The notes under the pieces: model-generated
What the model was told of the DNA's origin: nothing
What the model saw: only the letters and a program-made list of their open reading frames with translations
Databases searched by the model: none
Part shown: positions 53,859 to 62,441 of the stretch, one piece after another
Layout: each line of letters opens with the position of its first letter
How positions within the stretch are numbered: the first letter of the stretch is position 1
Position numbers and translations under genes: made by a program
NCBI GenBank assembly: GCA_029194675.1
Contig: JARFXP010000002.1
Coordinates: forward strand, 806,001-870,000
Direction of reading: 5' to 3'
DNA from: Nitrospira sp.
GTDB taxonomy: Bacteria > Nitrospirota > Nitrospiria > Nitrospirales > Nitrospiraceae
DNA length: 64,000 nt

Positions 53859-53886
53859 GAGATATCCATAGAGGGAGTGAAGTCAA
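53859..53886 (-). promoter_or_regulatory. Possible promoter of the grpE operon
   Basis: On the minus strand TTGACT (53886-53881) is followed after 16 bases by TATCTC (53864-53859), 22 bp before the grpE start. The -35 is good and the -10 is poor. A heat-shock sigma32-type promoter or CIRCE repeat is not evident. Confidence 0.3.
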
Positions 53887-53925
53887 CAGATAAAGGGAAA
53901 ATAAAATGATGCGGGTACTAAGGGA

Positions 53926-54723
53926 CTAGACCCAGTGCTTCAGGCTCGTGTCCCGCGCACGGCGATAGAGGAGCTCAAGCCCATGAAGGGTCAAAAACGG
54001 TTCAATATGTTGAATTGATCGTGCCTCCGGCGCAATCACCGATGCTAATCCACCGGTGGCGATCACATATGATGTGCGCCCCATTTCACCTTCCATGCGC
54101 TGAACAAGGGTATCCACGAGACCGGCGTAGCCGAAGATGAGCCCCGACTGGATACTACCGGCAGTATCCGTTCCAATGACGGTCTTGGGCCGGGCGAGCT
54201 CAACTTTGCTCAGCTTTGCAGCCCGTGTGAACAGGGCTTCCGCAGAAATAGTCAGGCCAGGCGCGATCACGCCTCCAAGATATTCTCCATCTCGGTTGAC
54301 CGCGCAAAATGTCGTCGCCGTGCCGAAATCGACGATGATGAGGTCGCGGCGAAACTTCTCATAGGCCGCGGCCGCATTCACAATACGGTCGCTTCCGATC
54401 TCTTTCGGGTTCGAGTAGTTCAGTGTTAAGCCTGTATCCATGTCGGGCGAGACGGTGATCGGAATGCAGCCAAAGGACGTTTCAACCATCGACTCGAACG
54501 TGTCCGTGAGGGCGGGAACGACGCTGGAAATGATCGCACCGGTGATGTGTTCTGGGATGCGCCCATCTCGGGCCATGAGGCTGAGGCAAAGGACACCGTA
54601 CTCATCGGCAGTGGTCTTGGGGTCGGTCGCCAACCGCCAATGGGTCAACAGGGTCGACCCGTCAAAGATTCCCGCGACAACGTTGGTATTCCCGATATCG
54701 ATGGCTAAGAGCATCGGACTCAT
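53926..54723 (-). CDS. coaX: Type III pantothenate kinase
   Basis: 265 residues of the acetate/sugar kinase fold: LLAIDIGNTNVVAGIFDG at the start, DTGLTLNYSNPKEIGSDRIVNAAAAYE in the middle, LIIVDFGTATTFCAVN and LGGVIAPGLTISAEALFTRAAKL. CoaX phosphorylates pantothenate, the first step of coenzyme A synthesis, needs a monovalent cation and is not feedback-inhibited by CoA. ATG at 54714 (three codons in) is an alternative start. It is the last gene of a valS-nadC-birA-coaX run, 24 bp after birA. Confidence 0.96.
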   Translation of the reverse strand: MSPMLLAIDIGNTNVVAGIFDGSTLLTHWRLATDPKTTADEYGVLCLSLMARDGRIPEHITGAIISSVVPALTDTFESMVETSFGCIPITVSPDMDTGLTLNYSNPKEIGSDRIVNAAAAYEKFRRDLIIVDFGTATTFCAVNRDGEYLGGVIAPGLTISAEALFTRAAKLSKVELARPKTVIGTDTAGSIQSGLIFGYAGLVDTLVQRMEGEMGRTSYVIATGGLASVIAPEARSIQHIEPFLTLHGLELLYRRARDTSLKHWV

Positions 54724-54747
54724 TCTACTCGGCCTGGTCCTCTTTCG

Positions 54748-55587
54748 CTACTCTCGCAGATGCATGACATCGGCTGCGCGGACCTCGACGAGAGACATCG
54801 GTTGTGATCGAGAGTGAGATGACAAGGTCTTAACTTGCAGCGCGCCGTCGGGAGAAAGAGCTTCTGCGATGCCGACGATTAATCGATCATTCGTGAACTG
54901 GACGCGAACCCGGCGTCCCAATGTGGCACAGCGAGTTGTATAGGCCTGGCGTAGCCGGACCGACCCATGGGATTGAAGCTCGTCGAGACAATGTTCAAGT
55001 TCCAGAAGCAGTTGAACAATGAGTCGATTCCGGTCGATCGGTCCTCGTGAAGCTTCAATCAATGAGGCCGCAATCGGTCGCAAGTCTTCCGGAAAAGACA
55101 CCGGAGGAACATTCACATTGAGCCCGATGCCGATGACCACGACCGGGTCGTTAGTTGTCGCGAAGCTGCTCTCGCAGAGAATCCCGCCGACTTTGCGCTC
55201 ATGGAGAAGCAGGTCGTTCGGCCACTTCAACGAAAGGGACACAGCCGCCATCTGTTGAACGGCCTCGGTCACGGCCAGAGCGCTGGCAAGCGGCACCCAG
55301 GATAACCATTGAGAAAGGGAAAGGTTTTCCCCCATCCCACGTACAATGACGGAGCAATAGATGTTCAACCTCGGCGGCGAGAACCAGGTGCGTCCATGTC
55401 GGCCATAGCCGCCTGACTGGCTTTCAGCAATGACGACGGTGCCGTGTGGTGCACCTGCTCGAACCAGTGAAGCCGCCTCTGTGTTGGTTGAGGGCAGATC
55501 CTGGTGGAGATACAAGACGTGACCAAGTGACGTAGTCGCAAGGGTACTGCGAATACTATCGATATTGAGTGGGGTGGCGGACACCAT
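54748..55587 (-). CDS. birA: Biotin--protein ligase (no DNA-binding domain)
   Basis: 279 residues. The ligase core is complete: LPSTNTEAASLVRAGAPHGTVVIAESQSGGYGRHGRTWFSPP with the biotinyl-AMP glycine loop, then LSLKWPNDLLLHERKVGGIL with the catalytic lysine, and VVIGIGLNVNVPP. A short C-terminal SH3-like part follows. The N-terminal helix-turn-helix of bifunctional BirA is absent, so it attaches biotin to acceptor proteins such as AccB but cannot repress the biotin operon. It starts 3 bp after nadC, and coaX follows, in line with a cofactor operon. Confidence 0.95.
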   Translation of the reverse strand: MVSATPLNIDSIRSTLATTSLGHVLYLHQDLPSTNTEAASLVRAGAPHGTVVIAESQSGGYGRHGRTWFSPPRLNIYCSVIVRGMGENLSLSQWLSWVPLASALAVTEAVQQMAAVSLSLKWPNDLLLHERKVGGILCESSFATTNDPVVVIGIGLNVNVPPVSFPEDLRPIAASLIEASRGPIDRNRLIVQLLLELEHCLDELQSHGSVRLRQAYTTRCATLGRRVRVQFTNDRLIVGIAEALSPDGALQVKTLSSHSRSQPMSLVEVRAADVMHLRE

Positions 55588-55590
55588 CGA

Positions 55591-56472
55591 CTACGAACGT
55601 CGGCGTTGTGAAGGCCGAGCCAACGTCATGACAAGGCTGATCGTTGCTGCCGGAGCAGAATGGGTGAGGGCTCCGATGGAGATGCGATCGGCGCCGGCTG
55701 CAGCCATGGCACGAACGTTCTTCAGCGTGATGCCGCCTGATACTTCCACCAGGGCCTGCTTCTTGATCAATGCCACAGCACGTCTGACCAGGTCCGGAGC
55801 CATGTTGTCCAGCAGAATAACCTCAGGCTTCCCGGCGAGTGCCTGCCGGATATCAGAGAGGGATTCCACCTCGACAATGATCGGGAGCATGCTTGACCGA
55901 TGGGCATGTGCCAATCGACATGCCCGTTCAACCGGTCGTCGGGTGCGTTGGAGGAGGGCCAGATGATTATCTTTAATCAAGATGCCGTCACTCAATGATC
56001 GGCGGTGGTTGATCCCACCGCCGAGCGAAACGGCCCACTTCTGAAGCGCGCGCCAGCCTGGAAGCGTTTTCCTGGTATCCAGGATCTTGGCAGGGTAGCC
56101 GCTCACGGCCCGGCAGAACCGTTGCGTCAAGGTGGCGATCCCGGACAGGTGTTGGAGAAAGTTCAAAGCAACTCGCTCGGCCTGCAGAATGGACCGCCCG
56201 TCACCCTCGATATGAAGGAGCGGCTCTCGATTCTTAGCTTGGTCGCCGTCGCGTTTGCAGACCGACAACCGCAGGGAAGGATCGACCATGAGAAAGGTCT
56301 GAACCGCTGCGGCCATTCCTGCCACAACCAACGGCTGTTGCGCGATGATCTCGGCCCGAGCCGGTACCGGAGAGGGGAAAAGCGATACGGTCGTGGCATC
56401 GCCCTGAGCCAGGTCTTCTTCAAGTCCCTGACGCACGACTCGCCGGATATCTGCGGCAGGGAGTGTGGCCAT
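55591..56472 (-). CDS. nadC: Nicotinate-nucleotide pyrophosphorylase (carboxylating)
   Basis: 293 residues. NadC turns quinolinate and PRPP into nicotinate mononucleotide in NAD synthesis. Motifs: EEDLAQGDATTVSLFP near the start, ERVALNFLQHLSGIATLT, then ILDTRKTLPGWRALQKWAVSLGGGINHR and ILIKDNHLAL for the phosphate and quinolinate pocket. VEVESLSDIRQAL and LLDNMAP belong to the barrel, and EVSGGITLKNVRAMAAAGADRISIGALTH closes it. It lies 3 bp after valS and 3 bp before birA, so translation is probably coupled. Confidence 0.97.
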   Translation of the reverse strand: MATLPAADIRRVVRQGLEEDLAQGDATTVSLFPSPVPARAEIIAQQPLVVAGMAAAVQTFLMVDPSLRLSVCKRDGDQAKNREPLLHIEGDGRSILQAERVALNFLQHLSGIATLTQRFCRAVSGYPAKILDTRKTLPGWRALQKWAVSLGGGINHRRSLSDGILIKDNHLALLQRTRRPVERACRLAHAHRSSMLPIIVEVESLSDIRQALAGKPEVILLDNMAPDLVRRAVALIKKQALVEVSGGITLKNVRAMAAAGADRISIGALTHSAPAATISLVMTLARPSQRRRS

Positions 56473-56475
56473 CTG

Positions 56476-59247
56476 TCAGGTTGCGAACATGGCGCGGAGC
56501 TGCCGATCGCTGTTGGTCAGCAACACGTGATCGCGGGACAGGGTCTGCACGCGCTTCTGATGCTCGGCAATCACGTCGGGCGGAGCTTTCGACACGAACT
56601 CGGCGTTCTTCAGTTTCCCGTCGATCCGTTGCAATTCCTTGTCGGTCTCCGTGATTTGTTTTGCCAGGCGCTCAATTGCTTTCTTGAGGTCGACGTCCTC
56701 GGCGACTGCGATGCCTACCGAGAGGCCTTCCATGACAAGTCTCAGCAATCGTGCCGCCGGCCAATCACGCGGCGAACTCACTTCAATGGTGCCACGGCTG
56801 AGGTGGGCCAGGTGTCGTTGTAACTCATGGAGCCGACTCTGCTTGTTTGGGTCGTCGTGTCCGACGTGAAACGAAATCTGCTGCCCATGCGGGTAATTCA
56901 AGAGGGCTCGACCGGTCCGTGCGAGTCCCACTGTTTGTTCAAACAACGCGAAGTGCTGTTCTGCATCAGGCGCGGTCCAGGCCTGGTCAGGGCCCGGATA
57001 GTTCTGCACGACGATGCTGTCTCCTTGATGGGGGATTGTCTGCCAAATTTCTTCTGTGATGAACGGCATGAAGGGGTGCAGCAGTCGCATGGTCGTTTCC
57101 AACGTCTCCACAAGCGTGTGTCTGGTGCTCGCGCCATCGGGGTGCTCCGGTGTTTGTAGAACCGGTTTGATCAATTCCAGGTACCAGTCGCAGTACTCAT
57201 GCCATATGAACTGATAGAGGACTGCCGCCGCACGATCGAATCGGTATGACTCCAACTCCGCCGTGACGGCGCGGATGGTGTGGGCGAGGCGGCTCAAGAT
57301 CCAGCGGTCCGGGAACGTCCGTTGCGTTGGCGGGAGAGCGGTGCGCGGCCCGTCGAGGTACATCAAGGCGAATCGCGCGGCATTCCAAATCTTATTGGCG
57401 AAATTGCGGTAGCCTTCGATCCGTTCTTCGGCCAGCTTGATATCGCGTCCCGGCGAGGCCATGGAGGCAAGGGTGAACCGAAGGGCGTCGGTGCCGAATT
57501 GACCCATGACGTGCAGCGGGTCGATCACGTTGCCCTTGGACTTGCTCATCTTCTGGCCTTCTGCGTCGCGGACCAAGGCATGGATATAGACGTCTTTGAA
57601 TGGCACGTCCCCCATGAACTTGAGCCCCATCATGATCATGCGGGCGACCCAGAAGAACAGAATGTCGAGGCCGGTTACCAGAACCGATGTTGGATAGTAG
57701 GTCTTCAACTCAGAGGTTTGCTCCGGCCATCCCAAGGTCGAGAAGGGCCACAGGGCGGAGGAGAACCAGGTATCGAGGACGTCGGGATCCCGATAGAGAT
57801 CCTTCCCGCCGCATGAAGGGCAATTCGTTGGAGCGGTTTTAGATACTATAGGAGATGCTCCTTGCAAGATGGTCGTTTGAGTTGCTGTACGGATGATCTG
57901 CTTGGCATTGCAGCTGAGACAGTACCAGGCAGGAATTTGATGCCCCCACCAAATTTGCCGTGAGATGCACCAGTCTTTGATATCTCGCATCCAGCCGAGA
58001 TAGTTGTTGGCCCATCCTTCGGGAACGATACGGATGCGACCCTGTTCCACCGCCTTGATGGCCGGCTCAGCCAACGGCTTAATATCGACGAACCATTGTG
58101 GGGACAAGTAGGGCTCCACAACGGTCTTGCAGCGATAACATTTCCCCACGGCCATCTTGTGGGCTTCAACTTTTATAAGCAGCTTGCGCGCTTCCAGCAG
58201 CTCTTCCACCTTTGTTCGGGCCTTCGAGACGGGGAGGCCACGCAGCAAGTGAATGACGGTGTGGTCCACATCGGCTTTTTGCATGCCGTCTTCATCAAGC
58301 AGCGCGTGATGGTCGAGGATTGCAAGGCGCGCGAGTTTATGCCGCTCTCCCGCTTCATAGTCATTGAAGTCGTGTGCCGGAGTGATTTTGACTGCTCCGG
58401 TTCCAAATTCGAGATCCACCAAGATCGAATCGCCTACGATCGGAATCTCACGCGTAGTCAGCGGCAGGCGGGCCCTCTTGCCGATCAGATGGCGATACCG
58501 AGGATCGTCCGGATGGACGGCGACAGCTGTGTCGCCCAGCATCGTTTCCGGCCGCGTGGTGGCCACGATCAAACCGGTGCTTGGATCGTCCGCTAACGGA
58601 TAGCGGAGGTGATAGAGTTTCCCTTTCACCTCCTCATGTTCCACTTCAATGTCGGAGAGGGCCGTCAGGCAGCGTGGACACCAATTGATGAGCCGCTCGC
58701 CACGATAGATCAACCCGTCTTCATACAGCCGTACGAAAACTTCGATGACGGCTTTGGACAAGCCTTCGTCCATCGTAAATCGCAAACGGTCCCAGTCGCA
58801 GGATTCTCCCAGCTGCTTTTGTTGATTGATGATCGTGTTACCCGACGTCGCTTTCCATTGCCAGACCCGTTCGACGAATTGTTCCCGTCCCAGCGACTCT
58901 CGTGACAGGCCTTCGGCCATCAGCTGCTTTTCCACCACGTTTTGCGTGGCAATGCCGGCGTGGTCGGTTCCGGGGAGCCAGAGGGTATTACGTCCCTGCA
59001 TGCGCCGCCACCGGATCAGAATGTCTTGGAGCGAATGATTGAGCGCATGGCCGACATGGAGCGATCCTGTGACGTTCGGTGGGGGAATGACGATACAATA
59101 CGGTTGACCTGGTTGTTCCGGTGAGGCGTGGAAGTATCCGCGCCCGAGCCATTCACGCGACCATCGAGTTTCGACGGCTTTCGGGTCATAGGCTTTTTCG
59201 AGTTGGAATGGAGCCATTTGAATCGGATCAATAAGTTCGGCCGGCAT
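56476..59247 (-). CDS. valS: Valyl-tRNA synthetase
   Basis: 923 residues from ATG 59247 (30 bp further in, ATG 59217 is an alternative; the longer frame upstream crosses the divergent promoter and is rejected). Class I features: PPPNVTGSLHVGHALNHSL with the HIGH motif, LPGTDHAGIATQ, the editing domain with TTRPETMLGDTAVAVHP, GLDILFFWVARM, and KMSKSKGNVIDP. A C-terminal coiled coil (AEDVDLKKAIERLAKQITETDKEL) ends the protein, as in bacterial ValRS. It leads the valS-nadC-birA-coaX run and is divergent from the small basic gene at 59365. Confidence 0.98.
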   Translation of the reverse strand: MPAELIDPIQMAPFQLEKAYDPKAVETRWSREWLGRGYFHASPEQPGQPYCIVIPPPNVTGSLHVGHALNHSLQDILIRWRRMQGRNTLWLPGTDHAGIATQNVVEKQLMAEGLSRESLGREQFVERVWQWKATSGNTIINQQKQLGESCDWDRLRFTMDEGLSKAVIEVFVRLYEDGLIYRGERLINWCPRCLTALSDIEVEHEEVKGKLYHLRYPLADDPSTGLIVATTRPETMLGDTAVAVHPDDPRYRHLIGKRARLPLTTREIPIVGDSILVDLEFGTGAVKITPAHDFNDYEAGERHKLARLAILDHHALLDEDGMQKADVDHTVIHLLRGLPVSKARTKVEELLEARKLLIKVEAHKMAVGKCYRCKTVVEPYLSPQWFVDIKPLAEPAIKAVEQGRIRIVPEGWANNYLGWMRDIKDWCISRQIWWGHQIPAWYCLSCNAKQIIRTATQTTILQGASPIVSKTAPTNCPSCGGKDLYRDPDVLDTWFSSALWPFSTLGWPEQTSELKTYYPTSVLVTGLDILFFWVARMIMMGLKFMGDVPFKDVYIHALVRDAEGQKMSKSKGNVIDPLHVMGQFGTDALRFTLASMASPGRDIKLAEERIEGYRNFANKIWNAARFALMYLDGPRTALPPTQRTFPDRWILSRLAHTIRAVTAELESYRFDRAAAVLYQFIWHEYCDWYLELIKPVLQTPEHPDGASTRHTLVETLETTMRLLHPFMPFITEEIWQTIPHQGDSIVVQNYPGPDQAWTAPDAEQHFALFEQTVGLARTGRALLNYPHGQQISFHVGHDDPNKQSRLHELQRHLAHLSRGTIEVSSPRDWPAARLLRLVMEGLSVGIAVAEDVDLKKAIERLAKQITETDKELQRIDGKLKNAEFVSKAPPDVIAEHQKRVQTLSRDHVLLTNSDRQLRAMFAT

Positions 59248-59290
59248 CTTAGCATGTCTAGGTTGTTCAGAAAATGGCCGCAGTCTCAGC

Positions 59291-59319
59291 TTGTGGCCTT
59301 GTGAGGCATGTGCTATACA
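59291..59319 (+). promoter_or_regulatory. Sigma70-like promoter of the small basic protein gene
   Basis: TTGTGG (59291-59296), a 17-base spacer and TATACA (59314-59319), with the start codon 46 bp downstream. The optimal spacing and the strong ribosome site TAGGGAGG behind it argue for a well-expressed short transcript. Confidence 0.5.
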
Positions 59320-59364
59320 GTCGCACGTAACGAGATAGTCAGTCACATTACCGTAGGGAGGACC

Positions 59365-59478
59365 ATGGCACGAGGTCGTGAGAAGGATCGGAAAACGCGA
59401 AAGAAACACCGGAAGAATGTCAAGCGCATGAAAGCTCTCGCCAAGACTCGACGAGGTAAGCGAGGCAAGAAAAGTTAG
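59365..59478 (+). CDS. Very basic 37-residue protein
   Basis: A tiny gene: ATG 59365 after TAGGGAGGACC, stop TAG at 59476-59478. The product has about 20 Lys/Arg among 37 residues and one or two short motifs (KDRKTRKKHRKN, KALAKTRRGKRGKK). It has no acidic patch, which suggests RNA or ribosome binding; small ribosome-associated proteins such as bTHX have this character, but I do not see a true match. It is divergent from valS, has its own promoter and ends by overlapping the tail of the convergent receiver-domain gene by four bases. A purely chance frame with this promoter, ribosome site and lysine density is unlikely. Confidence 0.7.
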   Translation: MARGREKDRKTRKKHRKNVKRMKALAKTRRGKRGKKS

Positions 59479-60623
59479 GCCTGAGAGGAGTGTGACGCTT
59501 CTTCAGTCTCGATCAGACGTCTGAGTTCAGCCTTGATGTGCTGCTCGGCGATATCAGGCACGATTCGCTGGACAGCCTGCTCAATGGTTTCTCCAACTGC
59601 GGCTCTTACCAAGTCATCTGCCAGTAGCGGGGCCTGTTTCAGTACCGCACGTTGAAGCTCATCTTTGACCAGCTGATCGACCGATCCTACCTGTTCCCGC
59701 ACGACCGTGGGCAAGTGTTGTTGGATTCCGGATTCGACCTGATCCTTGACCAGTCGATCGACGCTTCCTCCGATGGAAGCTTTGGCCACATCGGATACGG
59801 TTTGCCGGATGATGGGCTCGCCGGCCTCGAGTTCTTTTCTGATGAGTGCGGGCAATGACTGAGAGACGAGGGGCTGAATGATCGTTGTGAGATATTCCTG
59901 AGAGAGAATGTTTCCTAGCTGTGCCTGCACCTCCTTCTGAACGGTTGGTCGGACATGGGCTGCCAATTTCTCGTCGATCACGCGAGGGAGCAGCTCGGCA
60001 AGACTCTGCTGGCTTCGGGTGGTCATCGATTGCAAGAGTTGGTCGAAGAGGCCTTTCATGGCATCTTCAGGGGCCGCGGGAGCGACCGACGGCGTCAGTG
60101 ATGCACGGAGTGAGCTTCCAGGTTGGTCCACAGTTTCCTCCTGACCGTCGCCACTTAGCAGGTGGTTGATCGCCGCATCATCATCGGAGTCGGTTGAGGT
60201 CGAAGTCGGCGGCCAGACGCGCCGTTTCAGACCTTGGCCATTCGAGGAACCAGCCTGTTTCTGTTGAAGAGCTTTCAGCACGCCGAGCAAATCCTCAGAT
60301 TGAAACGGTTTCTTCAGAAATGCTTTGACACCCAACGTGCGAAGGAGGTTTTCGTCCGGGCGATCAGCTGGATTTACCAATGAAATGAGACAGGTTTCTG
60401 CCAGATGATCCAGATTGTTGATCTCCTTGCAAAACCCCGAAAAAGTCATGTTGTCGAGATGGTAGTCCGCAATGATCAGCGAGGGGCTGCTGCGCCGAGC
60501 GCCCTCAAGGGCGGCTGGTCCGTCTTGAAACCCAACGACCTCAAACCCTTCGGGTGTTGAGATCTGTTCCACCAACCGTCTCACCGCCGGGCTGCTGTCC
60601 ACCACAAAGATCGGTGAAGCCAT
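59475..60623 (-). CDS. Receiver-domain protein with long helical repeat tail
   Basis: 382 residues from ATG 60623 (GGGAGA ribosome site). Residues 1-about 120 are a CheY-like receiver: PIFVVDSSPAVRRLVEQI, phospho-Asp53 in SLIIADYHLD, and the conserved lysine in VKAFLKKPFQSEDLL. Then comes a polar linker, and from about 190 a series of amphipathic helices with recurring 'LPxV/xVxxxVxxQL/LVKDxV' units (VIDEKLAAHVRPTVQKEVQAQL, SIGGSVDRLVKDQVESG, SVDQLVKDELQRAV). The tail is like apolipoprotein-type or coiled scaffolds, with no HTH or enzyme domain, so output is probably by protein contact or polymerisation. No kinase gene is adjacent. Confidence 0.8.
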   Translation of the reverse strand: MASPIFVVDSSPAVRRLVEQISTPEGFEVVGFQDGPAALEGARRSSPSLIIADYHLDNMTFSGFCKEINNLDHLAETCLISLVNPADRPDENLLRTLGVKAFLKKPFQSEDLLGVLKALQQKQAGSSNGQGLKRRVWPPTSTSTDSDDDAAINHLLSGDGQEETVDQPGSSLRASLTPSVAPAAPEDAMKGLFDQLLQSMTTRSQQSLAELLPRVIDEKLAAHVRPTVQKEVQAQLGNILSQEYLTTIIQPLVSQSLPALIRKELEAGEPIIRQTVSDVAKASIGGSVDRLVKDQVESGIQQHLPTVVREQVGSVDQLVKDELQRAVLKQAPLLADDLVRAAVGETIEQAVQRIVPDIAEQHIKAELRRLIETEEASHSSQA

Positions 60624-60765
60624 GAAAAAATCTCCCAACTTTTTAGTTTCCTCGAAGCTAACAAGGGGGGTATTCTTTGTCAAGAAAACCATCGATAGGT
60701 GATTGGATTTACGATGTATTTCGACGCACGATCGGGTAACCGAATGAGATCACAGTAGACCGATT

Positions 60766-61491
60766 ATGAGCTCGGCGATACAAGTGGTGTTTTTCGATGC
60801 AGCCGATACCCTCTTTCACGTGCAGGGGTCGGTCGCTGAAATCTATCTTCGATATGCAGTGGAGTGTGGCTTTTCCCAGAAGCCGGACTCGTTGGTCGCG
60901 ATCAAACAAGCATTCAGCCGAGCGTTCCATGAAGCCCCGCCGCCGGTCTTTGCGGCGGCTGAACCGGCTCGGATCAAGCAGAGTGAACGGCTGTGGTGGT
61001 TCGATATCGTTCATCACGTTTTCTATCGTGTAGGCATGTTCGAGCGATTCGACGAGTTTTTCGATCACGTGTTTCGTGTGTTTGAGGACCATCGTTCATG
61101 GCGCTTGTTTCCTGAAACAGCTTCCACCTTGACTCGGCTCAAAGAACGGGATCTGGAGCTCGGCATCATTTCGAATTTCGATTCCCGTCTATTTACCGTG
61201 ATGCGTGGACTCGGAATCGCCGATGCATTTGACACGGTGACCATCTCAAGCTTGGCGCAAGCCGCAAAACCTGCTCCCCAGATCTTTCACATGGCGCTGG
61301 AGAAGCACGGGATCGATCCGGAGGAGGCCCTGCATGTCGGCGATAGCCTGCGAGACGACGTTGAAGGTGCGAAGCAAGCTGGGCTTCACGCCGTCCTGTT
61401 GGATCGTGACGGAAAACGGCAAGCAGCAGGCGTTCGGACCATCAAGAGCTTGGAGGAGTTGTTCCCGCTTCTAGATCGGTTCGAGGAGTAA
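60766..61491 (+). CDS. HAD-IA family hydrolase
   Basis: 241 residues. Motif I is VVFFDAADTLFHVQG with the nucleophile Asp, motif II the Ser/Asn in LGIISNFDSRL near residue 138, motif III Lys in AQAAKPAPQIFHMAL, and motif IV GDSLRDDVEGAKQAG. The cap between about 20 and 100 is helical, as in the HDHD3/YjjG-like branch. It is a cytoplasmic phosphatase of unknown substrate, perhaps a nucleotide or sugar phosphate. The ribosome site is weak. Its end overlaps the end of the Sir2 gene on the other strand by 21 bases. Confidence 0.85.
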   Translation: MSSAIQVVFFDAADTLFHVQGSVAEIYLRYAVECGFSQKPDSLVAIKQAFSRAFHEAPPPVFAAAEPARIKQSERLWWFDIVHHVFYRVGMFERFDEFFDHVFRVFEDHRSWRLFPETASTLTRLKERDLELGIISNFDSRLFTVMRGLGIADAFDTVTISSLAQAAKPAPQIFHMALEKHGIDPEEALHVGDSLRDDVEGAKQAGLHAVLLDRDGKRQAAGVRTIKSLEELFPLLDRFEE

Positions 61492-62205
61492 CGGCACGAG
61501 ATCTTTCGCACGGCCCTGCAGTGAGATGTCGACCAGCGCCGACTGTGGAGTGGGATCGAGGTTGACCTCGGCGACGAACGCACCGGCCTGTTTTGCGATC
61601 GACGCGAATCCGGCTGCAGGGTATACAACTCCCGACGTCCCAACGACGAGCAAGACGTCGCAGTGTTTGAGTGCACTGGAGCAGCAGTTGAGATCCTCGG
61701 CGAACAAAGATTCTCCGAACCAAACAATATGAGGCCTGAGCAGCGACCCGCAATGGGTACAGGACGGGAGAATGGCAATGGGCACATCACGGTTGTTTTC
61801 TACCACGCCACAGCCGGTGCAGCGAACTTTCCAAATGTTGCCATGAATCTCAGAGAGTTTTTGTGAGCCTGCGTCTCGATGCAATCCGTCCACATTTTGA
61901 GTGATCAGCCAGAAGTCGGGACAGCGGTGCTCCAGTTCGACGATGGCTTTGTGAGCAGCATTCGGCTGCTTTGTGGCAATCAGCTCGCGCCGCCAGTTGT
62001 ACCACTCCCACACGAGGCGAGGATCCTGCTCGAAGGCTTCGGGTGTCGCCAGGTCCTCCGCGCGAAAGTTCTTCCACAAGCCGTCCGTTCCGCGAAACGT
62101 CGGCACACCGCTGTCGGCCGAGATCCCGGCGCCGGTGAGCACGGCAATGCTCCGGGCAGTGGCGAGTTGTTGTTTCACGATCCCGAGATCGGAACCGGAG
62201 GTCAT
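61471..62205 (-). CDS. cobB: Sir2-type NAD-dependent protein deacylase
   Basis: 244 residues. NAD-binding GAGISADSGVPTFRG near residue 25, TQNVDGLHRDAGS near 102, catalytic His121 in EIHGNIW, zinc cysteines 129, 132, 149 and 152, and FGESLF. Tyr69 and Arg72 in WEWYNWRREL match the pair that in CobB and SIRT5 recognises succinyl- or malonyl-lysine, so both deacetylase and desuccinylase activity are likely. It acts in the cytoplasm, often on acetyl-CoA synthetase. It is a single gene on the minus strand. Confidence 0.95.
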   Translation of the reverse strand: MTSGSDLGIVKQQLATARSIAVLTGAGISADSGVPTFRGTDGLWKNFRAEDLATPEAFEQDPRLVWEWYNWRRELIATKQPNAAHKAIVELEHRCPDFWLITQNVDGLHRDAGSQKLSEIHGNIWKVRCTGCGVVENNRDVPIAILPSCTHCGSLLRPHIVWFGESLFAEDLNCCSSALKHCDVLLVVGTSGVVYPAAGFASIAKQAGAFVAEVNLDPTPQSALVDISLQGRAKDLVPLLLEPI

Positions 62206-62441
62206 GATGTTTTCGGCCTCTTAAGAACGGCTGCGTCGTCGCGCAACCGCATGCTATAGTACGAGCGCTTCACCCGCCTGAGCAGGAAGCTACCTCTGTG
62301 GCGTCGTGGAGAAATGCGCAGCGGATTTCCTCCAAAGCCTTGTCGTAGCAGGATACCATTCGGCGGGGTGTCGCTAAAGAACCACGAGGGGCCACGGCTG
62401 TCAAGCCGTCTCGCTCCACAGGCAACCATGAGGATGAGAAC

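Noticed and set aside
53838..53925. CIRCE element or hrcA control of grpE-dnaK-dnaJ
   Set aside because: No GCACTC-N9-GAGTGC repeat and no hrcA gene next to grpE.
59248..59409. Extended start for valS
   Set aside because: It would overlap the divergent promoter and small basic gene; ValRS homology begins after 59247.
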